64,000 bases of DNA, taken from assembly GCA_029964075.1 (NCBI GenBank), contig CM057130.1, positions 3,720,001 to 3,784,000 on the forward strand. The letters run 5' to 3'. Source of the stretch: Patiria pectinifera (taxonomy: Eukaryota; Echinodermata; Asteroidea; Valvatida; Asterinidae). Positions within the stretch are counted from its first letter, which is position 1. Each line of letters begins with the position of its first letter. Positions 27,601 to 39,600 of this stretch are shown here, piece by piece. The notes under the pieces were generated by a model. The model saw nothing but the letters and a program-made list of their open reading frames with translations. It made no database searches and was not told where the DNA came from. Position numbers and translations under genes: made by a program.

Positions 27601-30600
27601 AAATTTCAAAGGCGGGTTTTCATAATGAATGCCACATCTTACGAGTTCGTATCCGTGCCGTCGTCGTGACTGGCGGATTGCGCCCCACTGTCGTGAGGGT
27701 GATATCGTAGAGAGTGCCAGGCAACAAGCCAGTGAACTCATGGTAACGCTCCACTGCCGTCAAGGGAACCTGCTGGAGCTCAGAGTCCAGTCTCAGGGTC
27801 AGGGTGTAACCCGAGGAGCCGGACACGGCGCCGAATTTGACGGCTATAGATGTGGTTGTCACGAGGTGTGGGTAGATGCGGCCTCGATCACCCGCAACTG
27901 AGGAGAACAAAAAAACAGGAAAATTAATTAGGCAAAGAAAAGCGTTGTGTTTCCTATTACACTGACAACAAAATTGGACAGGTGAGTTGGTACGAAAAAA
28001 TTGTAAATTATATATAGCCAGACAAAAATAGGATGGGATGACAGTTGATTAATATTTTCGTTTTGTTTCGTTTTGGCTTGTTTTGTTTTTGTATGCATGC
28101 ATGCGTAACAGTCAACATATGAATTATCTGTTCATTCTGTAAGCTGAAAGGCATGGAGAGCCACACTGCCGACCAACTTGCAAAAAAAAAATCAAATACA
28201 AAAATTGAAATGCAAGAGGATGTCCACAAAAAAGGAAGGAGGGTGCCACAAAAGTTTTTGTTTCATTTTATTTGAAAATGAACTTTAGGTTCCGAATGAT
28301 TTTTCTAGGTTGCGGGGAGTAACTGGAAATACAGGTTCTATTTTTTTTTCTTAGCCTAAGAGGAATGTTGGAAAATAAAATGGTTAAAAGACTTTTGTAA
28401 TAGAGTACCTTTTTTATGGATTAAATACCTGTCAGTATAACTCTAAAGTCTATAATATCTGTTATTTATATATCTATACACGTCAATGTGAGAGGTGAAT
28501 TTCACGTTAAAGCGTGTTATGAATAATATATCACTATTAGGTTGAATGAGATGAATATTCAAGTTGTTCTGTGAATCCGACAAAAAAAATTAAAGAAACT
28601 AACGTGTGCTTCCTTGTCCAACGGTGGTCCCGCTTCGAAGATCTCCGCTGATGGTCGTCGCTTCGATCCTGTAGCTCAGGCCGGGGGTCAAACCATCAAG
28701 GACAAAGGTCAAGTCATTCTGGATGACCGGCGAGGGCTTGAAACCATCGGCCGGAGAGTAGACCAGTTCCACGTTGTCGTAATCACTACCCTCGTTGTCG
28801 ACGACTACGACGAGTGTGGTCTCTGGCGGGAAACCACTGGTGACGCTGACAATAGTGGGCCTGGCGGGAACTGAAACACACAGTAAGTGAAATTGCAAAT
28901 TAGAGTAAACTTCTCAGTCCCAGATTCAAGTCGTTTCAACATTTTTGCAATGATGAAAGAAGTGGCATCACCGTGCAACATTCGTTCCGAGTTCTGGATC
29001 CTCTGCGGTTGGGAGACTGCTTTCGCTGGAGTTCCCAAACTGAACAGCCCTAATGACTACAGCTGAATAAACTTACGTGTCTGTTGTTTGATTTGATCAA
29101 GCACAGTTGCACCGTTCAAGAGTTGAATCGTATACACGACTCCAGGAGTCAGCCCAGAAATCACTTCGTTAGTCGTGTCGGTAACGATGGGCGTTCCCCC
29201 GGGTGAGTAGTTCAGAGGCTGCCCAACGGCAAACCCGGTGACTGTGATCAGGTTTTCCGTAAACCTCACAATCTGGAGTCGGGTGAGTACTGTGGACAAA
29301 AAGAACATCCTGAACATTAAAATATAATGCTCAGACAAACACAATTGAACTTGGATTGATTGAATTCATATTCAGGTGAAAATAACATCCTTTCTTTTTT
29401 TATTTTGTTTTGGTTCACACCCCTCCAATAACATTTTATAAAGCATAAATTCTTTTACAGATGCATACTTAAATATGATATATTTCATCATTTAATATAT
29501 TTTATCAATATACATCTATTAAATCTAAAATTTGGATTGTTGATGTTTGGGGTCAGAAATGCTATAAACATTAGAAATGAAATAATTTCTGTACAGATTT
29601 TGGATTGGTTTTCTTTTTTATTCAAATGCTGTAGCATTTTTTGTCTGGTTATTTTGGGGTTTTTTTGGATTTTTTACTTCAGAATAAGCCACACTTTTTT
29701 AACTGCGCATGTGCACGATGATATGGTTTACGGGTCATTCGGGATAATCGAACGTTTCGAAGGCGCATGAACGCGAGCGCACGACGCTTGCGTGTCAATT
29801 ACCAGCAGAATGAGCGTGCGCGTAACATCGCGTAATATCACGTCAGCGATGTCATCCTGAATGACCTCGGGTTACTGAAATACCAAACTGGCTTATTGTG
29901 GGCCCTGAGCCAGCCAATTCCATGGAGCTGCTAAGCACATAAGTTTGCTAAGCATGGAAATTATATGCTAAGCAATATCGGGTTACCAGCCAAACTGTCC
30001 TGCAATGCCTATTGCTTCTGACTGGTCCTCCGCCCATTCATGCTTAGCACATCAATAGGCTATAAAGCAAAATAAATAAGCTTAGCGGTTCCACGAAATT
30101 GGGCCAAAGATCTACACAGAGAAAATCCCGAATGAAGAATGGACATACCTGTGGTGTACTGTGCAGAAACAGGCTGGCTCTGTACAGTCACACACTCATC
30201 GCTAGCACTCGACAGGAGTGCCCTGACCTCAACCGTGTACTGGGTTTCAGGAGTCAGGCCGGATATCTCATACTGGGTGGTTGAGCTGGGGACTTCAACT
30301 GACACGGCACCGTCACTATTCCCTGCGTAAAAAGGAAAGGGTGGGTGAAAGTAAAAAGTCAAATAACTTGAATCAAACGACACCAAATTCTGCAGGGTAG
30401 ACAGAACTGATGCAGATTTTGCAAAATTCTGACTAATGCGGTATTAATTCACCTTTAAGTTGCACTTAGCTTTTGGGATTGTGATGACTATTCATGATAA
30501 GGACTAATCTGTATTCAAGATAAGGACTTATCTGTTCAAGATTAGAACTAATCTGCTCAAGATTAGGACTAATCTGTTCAAGATTAGGACTTATCCGTTC

Positions 30601-33600
30601 AAGATTAGGATTAATCTGTTCAAGATAAGGACTAATCTGTTCCGGATAAGGACTAATCTGTTCAAGATTAGGACTAATCGCTCAATATTAGGACTAATCT
30701 GCTCAAGATTAGGACTTATCCATTCAAGATTAGGACTAATCTGTTCAAGATTAGGACTTATCTGTTCAAGATAAGGACTAATCTGTTCAAAATAAGGACT
30801 AGCCTGTTCAAGGACTAATCTGTTCAAGATAAGGACTCATCTGTTCAAGATTAGGGCTAATCTGCTCAAGATTAGGACCGATCTGTTCAAGATTGGGACT
30901 TAAGATTAGGACTTTGGATCAGGCTGACCAGTCTTGTAGGTGGTGATGAAATAATCAGGACCTAAGGTTTGAGACTCATGATTTTAACTTTGATGTATCA
31001 CCTGTTTAACAAAGTAGGTGATAATGTAATCAAGGCATATGTTTTAGGACTCAAGATTTCAACTTTGAGTTAGCACCAGTTTGTAATAGAAGGTGATTAC
31101 AAGCCCGCTGGAACAAACTTTTGCCAGGGGGTGCTGGAATGACAAAATTAATACGAACGCGGAGCGCAAAGCCCTTACGGCGTGGCTTAAAGGGCCCCTA
31201 AAAGTTTTGGAATATGGATGCTCTGTGGTGCAATCTGGGGCGATTCCTGGCCTCTTTCATATGACTTTTTTAGCAAAAGTTTTTTTTTTGAGATTATAAA
31301 GACAATTTATTTCCTTTTTTTGTTTAGAATATACTGTTGCTCTTATAACATTTCTACTGTACTGAAAAGTCGAGAACCCTTTATTTTGATCTCCATTTTT
31401 TTGTTCCATTTAATTCTGGAAAAAGAATTGTATCATTATGCATGACATCGCATGTGAATATTATTGTTGCAAGGCTGCTTTCTTACATTAAGTAAATTCC
31501 GTCATGTATGTTTTATTTTATTTTCCGAGCCCTTACGGCATGGGGCCACAGGCCAGGGGCCTGCTTTATGGCACCGGAAAATGTTGGATTCTGGATGCAC
31601 TGTGATGAAATATACTAAAGTATATACTTAAAACTTATAAAACCTGAAAGGATGTTTTTTGGTTCAAGTTAAAACAAAATGGTTCCACTGGAAGCAGATG
31701 AATTTCTGTTCATAAAAATATTCCCATTGGCCTAAACAATGTAGCTTTCAATATATTTGGAGTGTTATTTGTTTGTTACAGGGAATGGCAAATATAAAAG
31801 ACTAACAGACCAAATGCATCTTTATGTTTATGATCGGTAGATGGCAAGTTTGGGGCTACGCAAGGATTTATCGGTCTACTGAGATTTTATGAGAAAAACT
31901 TGAATAGCTTTTTTATTAAAACGAAACTACACTGGAATTGGCGTAAAGGATGACTAGTTTCAATGAAAGCCGGTCCCACTCCTACTAGGTTGGGAATGTG
32001 TGTGAACCTTGCTATTTGTTAATGTTGAGTACAGAATGCTAGCAACGTCAATGACACTTTTAAATGAAAAGAAAAACCTTCAGGGAAAAGGTATGGATGT
32101 TTGCCCCAGTTGAAAGATCGAATGAAAAAAATCGTGGCAAGCATATCAACTTTACCACCATTGTCATGGCCGAGGTTATTGCTTTCGGGTCAAAGCTTCC
32201 ATCATGGCGGAAGTATTATAGATATGTCATGATTTTAGATACATTAGATTCTGCACTGCCTGAAGAATTAGAAAATACCTCTTCTGGATATTTTACAGTG
32301 TTACTTTGTGCTAGATGTTCGAAGCACCGCGCTTAGCCGCGGCAAAACTAGAAATGAACAAAACGAAGGAGATATTTGTAGAGCAAGCATAATGTAGAAC
32401 ACTGCACTGCAAAAACTGTGTTTATCAATTAAACACTTTTCTAAACACTTTCTTGCTATCAGTTTGTAAACATGTTTAAATACTAAACATGTTTAGAGTT
32501 TACAAAGTGATAGTAAGATCGTGTTTTAATTGATAAACACAGTTTTTAGAGTGTGCTGGCTGGCACACATTTTTGCCCGGGAGTAGGGGGTGCTGAAGCA
32601 TATTCCAGCACCCCACTCCAAAAAGTTGGGGGTGCTGCAGCACCCACAGCACCCCCCGTTCCCGCGGGCTTGGGTGATTACAACTTTGAAGTAGTACCTG
32701 TTTTTCACATGAAAACGTAATCAAGACCTATGTTTTAGGACTCAAGTACGCAACTTTGAGGTAAAGCCTGTTTGAAATAGCAGGTGATAACGTAAACAAG
32801 ACCCATGCTTTAGGACTCAGGATTTAGGACTTTTGAAGTAAGACTTACCTGTTGGGTAGTAGGTGATAACATAATCAGTTGCTCCCGCTGAAGCACCCCA
32901 TGAGAAGGAGATGTCCTTTGAAGTTACATAATTGGGGGTTATAGCTCCTGGTGTACTGGGGGCTGAAACACAAAGATAAAATTCGTACCTCGTGACATTT
33001 TGACAAAGCAATAGAATGAGAAGTATAAGAAACAATCAGAGAGGTATGTGCTTAAAAAAAATTTACTTTTTTTCTAGAATTTCTGGAAAGTGCAAGTTGC
33101 ACTGCATTATGGATTAGTCTGTGCATTGCAGAACATAAAACCCACATTCAAATGGTGCAAACTGCCAAAAAAGTGCAACATATTGCTTCACATATTGCTA
33201 AGGTGCTATATTATTATTATTACTCCTGCTCATCGGGCCTTTAAATAAAATTCTCCTCGTCAGTCCCATTTAGGGAGATTCTTCAGAAATTAAAACTTCA
33301 TAATTTTAGGGGGGGGGGCAAAAAGTTTTAATGTGATGTATTACAAATGACTATTGTTCACTAAAGAGTTGCTAGCACATGTAAGTAGAGACACACATTT
33401 CCTAAGATGTTTCCTAAGTTGATCTTTCTGTGCATAAATTAGCATAAATTTGATTACAAAGAGTCACAAATGTGACCAATCAAAATGCCACACACATGAC
33501 CACAGAACAATTCCCATATTGTAAGACTAAAGCAGAGGGTGTACATTGTTTATGCATTCTGTAAATCACAAAAGACTAGTCTTACTCCAAATTTAGTATG

Positions 33601-36600
33601 GGCGTGTGTGTCCTAAGAACTTTGGAGAAAAAAAAGAAAATTTACGATATTGGCCCAATAATATTTTTACGTCTGATGTCACACAGGTGACCAAAATTTT
33701 ATGAGCCCTCCTAAATATTTGACACAAATTGAGAAAGTAGGAACTATACTCTGAGGTAGGGAGTAAAAAGTACTAACCTGATGAATCAGTAAAAGTCAAA
33801 TGTCAGATGTAGTTAACAAGGGATGAAGCTTCAAAAATCAGGCGAGTCAAATTTTATGTCACACAGTGACCAAAGAATGGCACTTTAGAGAACAGGGCTT
33901 AAACAGTTTGCTATTCGCTCATGTAATGTCAGACTCTTTCCTTTCAAATGAAACAACTGCCAAATGGAGGGGCAGAATAAAGACAGAATGAAAGAGGGTT
34001 TTGGAAAGGCTTTCAATCAAAAACTCACGTGACGTAAATGTTTTTGTGGTTGTTACACTCGCCGCTACCACCCTGATTGTGTACAACCGAACGCCACTCT
34101 GAATTGGCATTGTTAGGGATCGTGCCGTCGCAGTCCTCATATCCTGCGTCTGACCGCTCAGAAACAAGGTGACAGTGTAGGACGTAGCACCGGCTACGGG
34201 GTTCCATGTGAAGGTGACAGAAGTGGATCCAATGGCTTTGATGTTGATTTCGCCCGGAGTACCAGCATCTGATAGACAGATTGTGACTCAATATTCAATC
34301 TTTCTGAATGACTTTTTTTTATAAAGATCGGGGCGAAAATAACCGATGAATAAATAGGGCAAACTTCTTACCCACAATCAAAAAAAATGTTTTTAAAATG
34401 GTCTGACTTGCTCACTTACAGGTTCATTTGCATTTATCCCAAAAGTCAGCTAGCGAATTATTATCAAAAAGCTTGTTAGGATTAAAGATGTGGCTGGTAC
34501 TAAACACCCAGCTGGCTTGCTGTCATTTAGCAGAAATCAAGAAATGAAGAATTGTCCTATAAAGAGTCTTATTGATGAAATCGTATACTTAATGAGGTTG
34601 CAGACCAGTATTAGACCTCAGTGATAATTACACGCACTTCCAAAATTTGTTACAAATACTCATAACTCTCCAAGGTGTTTGAGACACACATCAAACTAAG
34701 GCTTATTTCGTCATCTTTCATTTTCCGTTCCATTTTTGGGGGTTAACTTTTGGGAGAAAATTCCATCCAAAGATGATCTCCCCTAAGAGCAGGCCTGGAG
34801 GGCATCGCCATTTTGAAAACGGACGCCTACACTCCATTGTCATCCACATTTCACACTAATACGAGCTTGCAGTCCTCTGCAAGGCTTCCACCCTTCTGTT
34901 TTAACAAATCCTCAAGTTCACGGCCCTCAAAAATGCTCTTATACCGGAGAATTTGAGGGCATGCAAATCGTGATTTGGCCAGCGTAGGCAATTTCAGGCC
35001 TATTCACTAGGGTGTGCATGGTTTATCTCTGTTTTCCCGAAAAGTGTATCATCCACTGAGCCGGAACTTCAACAGTTTAGGTTGGTGTTGTGGTGATGCT
35101 ATTATTGGAAAAGAACAAAATGCATAACAAGAGAAAGATCCTACATGCCTTTAACTGTAACTAAGGATTCGGTGCTTGCGTGGTTAGCACAGAATTTTGT
35201 GCTGGCTCTGTAACGCCGTATCCCAATGACTTGACTACGGCTTGAAATAACACACATGTCTATGGGAAGTAGCTGCAGCCACTATCGTAGGTGCGCCTAT
35301 GGTAGCGCATCCCAATGACTTGGCTACGGCTTGAAATAACACACATGTCTATGGGAAGTAGCTGCAGCCACTATCGTAGGTGCGCCTATGGTAGCGCATC
35401 CCAATGACTTGGCTACGGCTTGAAATAACACACATGTCTATGTGAAGTGGCTGTAGCCGCTACCATAGGCGCGCGTGTAATTTCAAGTCGTAGCCAAGTA
35501 ACCGGGACACAGCCTTGGCACAGAATGGAGACTGCCAGCGCAGATTTCTGTGGTTAGCAGAGCCAAGGAATTGGGCCCTGGTCCAGCAAGAACCAGGAGG
35601 ATAGAAACTGCCCAACTCACTTGTTGCAGCCGTTTGGACATTGGTGTCGTCATCATAGTTGAAGAAGTCACCTCGCTTGCTTCTGACAGTGATCTGGTAT
35701 GCTGTGCCTGGCTCCAGGCACATGAGGGTGTACTGAGTATCGGTGACGGTGACGTCCTCGGTACCTCCAGGGGTGTAGGAGATGACGTAAGAGTCGACTT
35801 GACCCCCAGGTTTTTGCCATGAGATGTTTATGGTGGTCTCCGTCGTGGTAATTTCAAAGAATTCCACATCATCAGGCACTGGATTGTATTTGGATGTGAA
35901 AGAAAAAAGATGCTGCCATTTTTGGAGTTGGTAAGAGAAAGATTTTGGTTTCCGAAAAACAGGGGTATTCTTCGTTTATTTTTTTTTTGGCAGAGTGTTA
36001 GTTTAACACTTAAATTACTAAATTTCCTCAGTCCCTAATGTGCTAACATGCTTAAACGTAACATTTAAAAAATGGAATATATATTACAACACTTGCTTTC
36101 GAGGTGTAAATTTAAATCATAAATTTAATGCACACTCCAAAACGGGTATTTTCTTTTCAAAATTGTTTTATATGGGAGAGGTTTATATTCTTATATGCCA
36201 CTAATGCCAGGTGCAATTTTGCATGAGTTTCAAATATTAATCCTCATAGGCCGCAAAAAAATAAGGGTTATTGCTACATTCTTCTGTTTTTGCTGAAGAT
36301 GTTTGTAGACATACTACATGAAATCAGACAGTTTGCGATTCACAATGTCTTAAAACATACTGTCGGTAATGTACAAACATTACAAACCTCTATGTCTGTT
36401 CGATGAACGGAACTTAGGCATTTTTGCATTACATTTTTATCAGTTTATGTTTTGTTTTCAAATGCAATGGCAACGGCGCCTGACGCTCACGCATAGACCC
36501 TATGGGTTTGTGCACATTTAGAATGAAATAAGTCATAGATACTTTGCGCAACATGTGCATGAACCAGTACATGTCCTTCCAATGAGGTTCTGAAAAGCGC

Positions 36601-39600
36601 CACCTACTGGTTGCGCACAGAGTCTATAGGTACACAGCTACTCACATGTCTGCACAACTTGGGAGGTGATCAGATCCCCTCGGATCCCGTTGGCAGAGGC
36701 GTACAAGTCAAAGGTATACTCTGTGCCGGGAGTCAACCCCCCAAGAAAAACCTGCCGGTTGGTGACCTCCGTGATGGGAGACAGTGGAGATCCCCCGTTA
36801 GGACTGTACTCCAGCTGATACTGCAGGATATCGCTGCCCACGCTCTCCCACGTCAAGCCCAGGAATGTGGCCCGGCGAACCTCTACATCCAAGGAAGCTG
36901 CAAGATGGACACAAAAATGTGGTGACAAGTGCCCATAACTCTTTCATTTACTTACATGTTATCCTTCGGTAAGATATACGGCGTGCCTCAAAAGCCAATG
37001 TAGCAGTCAAACAACATTTCTGTGGAAACTGAATCTTTTCTTTTCGTAAACGAATTACCATGAGATGATAGAGCGTTTCTTTACCCTTGCCAGGATTTCT
37101 GTTGTGTGTGATTTGGACCTCTTGTTGAAAAGTGGCGGCAAAGCTTGTAAGATCTGTTTGAGCCGTTTTCTTATTGTCCACACCACCTTCTTGGTTTGTA
37201 AATGTAATAGGTACCAGATAATCTGAAAAGTGGCCCAACTTGGAATTCAAGTCCTTTCATTTAATTAGCTGTATCTCTGGAATGGGGTGTCCAAGTGAGA
37301 TGGGATAAAAACCACTGTGTAGAGCATTTAGTAAACCTTCAGACTCGATACATAAGGTTTTTTTTTAAAGGGGGCAGGTATTTTTAAAATTTATGGATTG
37401 ACTGCCAATTGACATTTTTATTGACAGATTGGGAAACTAAAAACCCCTCAAACCTAATGTTAAAATAATCTTTGTTGGGTGGGGGGGGGGCCTTCATTCT
37501 CTGCTTGATGTGCAACTTGCATGCCTCCTTGATAATATTCTTGAATTATACTGTCCTCGTACAAACTCACAGCCCCAACTACATACTGGCAAGCCTCATT
37601 GCAAACTGGCGCAGATACTTACAGCACGTATGGCTGCACTTGTTTGCACTGTCATTGTATAAGTCATTCACGAATAGTATAGGTAACTTTCTAAAATAGT
37701 GCTCACATATACACTCATATCGAATCTGTCTGTGTTCTATTTTCATTCATGCTAGCTTGCCTACTTGCTTACTGCATACTCACCCACAAGCTCAAAAAAA
37801 TTACAGATTTTCCTTGTGCCTTAGCTTGTCTTACCTCGGTAGGGTAAAACTTTGCTCGTTTAAACCTTGTCTATTTTATTTATTGATGCGTTTACTTAGG
37901 GACTGCCTTCAAATAACAGTATCTCCCACAAATTACATAACCTGGGTTTGTTTCTCTCAATGTTACCCAACCAATGTTCAACAGACATTCTTCAGAGTTC
38001 TGTAACCCTCCTATACAAACACACATTCTGCGCCAAGCTGTCCTTTCAGTTAAAATCAATCAAGTGACTGTTTTTCAACAGTTAAGAGCTCCCAGCCTAC
38101 ATAAAAGCAGGATTGACTGGCTGTGACTGTTTATGTAACTTGATACAGCTATGCATTGACTGTAAGTGATTGATAAGCCAGCTGTGCCCACCACTGGCCT
38201 GTTTTTGTCTGTTGGCTGAATTTGACTTGTCACAGTGCTTGTGTGAAATATGATCTGACTGCTGGTGACTAGTCAATTTTTTTTTATTTCCGTGGCTGTT
38301 CAGATAGCAGAAGGGATATTTTCGAGGGTTGAATGTACTAGTGACTCAGACTTGGACCGGAGTCCCAATTTTGTAACTCTGGTTTATGGAGCTACTATGC
38401 TCAGCACATAAATCTGCTAAGCACAGAAAACTGTTGCTTAGCAAAAACAGGTTACCAGCTTAAAAAAAAAAAAACATACAATGTATATCATCAATGACTG
38501 GTTTTCAGCAAATTTGTGCTTAGTACATAACTTTGCTAAGCAGGATTTTCTGCTTAGCAGCTCAATATGAAATGTGGCCCCAGATTCAAATCTTTGGGAC
38601 AGACTTGGACTCGGCTGAATTTGTGACTTCAAAATGTCCAAAAGTCATTGCGTTGAGATGCTCAAAAGTGCCAAGAGTGAAAAATGCCACACGGTTAAGA
38701 TGCCAAGTCAGTCATTCTTCAAATCAGGAACAGAAATCAAGTGGGAAAGCATTTTCAGATGCCAGCTAGGTAAACTTTAGGGACGTGTTTGACAAGTCCC
38801 CAATGCGTTTTTCTTCATCTCTCCCTTGCCCCCCTCACTCCCACAGTAGAGTCTAGTGTCAACCCCATAATTGAGGCTTTCTGGATGTTCATTTGGTCTA
38901 AAGAGGATGCAATTTGTGGGAAATGCTTGAAATGTGGGGGCAGTACTTAGAGTAAACGCATTGGAGATGCTGCTGCTCTCTTCCAGGTCACCCCCGATGC
39001 CGGCCACCGACCTCACGGTCACGTCGTACGGGGAGTTGGGATTCAGTCCGGTCAGCGTCACGGTATTCGCCACGGTTTTCACGCTATTAGACGTCTGGGT
39101 GTTCCTCTCCACGTAGGTGACCTTGTAGTAGTCCACGTTGTTCTGTTGTTGGGAGGGAGTGACGGTGATGGTGATGCTGGAGCCCTGTCGGTCGGAGAAG
39201 CTGAAGGAGCTGGGTTGACGTGGAGCTGGAAATTATTTTTAAAAAAACACCCCAAAACAGAATTTCAATTGTGAGGATAATCGATATTGGCCATTTCACA
39301 TGAAGTATGAACCAGGCTTTACTGTTTACTGACATGATAGGAATTTTGAAAAAAACTAAATGTGATGTACCAACCATTTCGAAAGTGTGACATGCCCTCC
39401 ACACTGACAATCTGATTGCTTTGGGACAGAATGCGCAGCTCATACTGGTAGAGAGTTCCCGGTGTTAGATTATCAAAGGTCAGGATCCTATTGCTACCAA
39501 CTACAGCTTTGGTTGTGATCACCGGCGAGTTGTTGTTGATGGGGTCCTCGATTTGAACCAGGACAGCTGAGGTTCCGTCCACAAGGGCTAGGTTGGGTAA

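Noticed and set aside
28040..28110. GTTTT/GCATGC patch as a regulatory element
   Set aside because: Simple low-complexity sequence with no partner or conservation to support a role.
30591..30827. Leucine-rich heptapeptide frame
   Set aside because: It is a by-product of the 21-bp satellite; no start context or splice sites, and the unit drifts out of frame.
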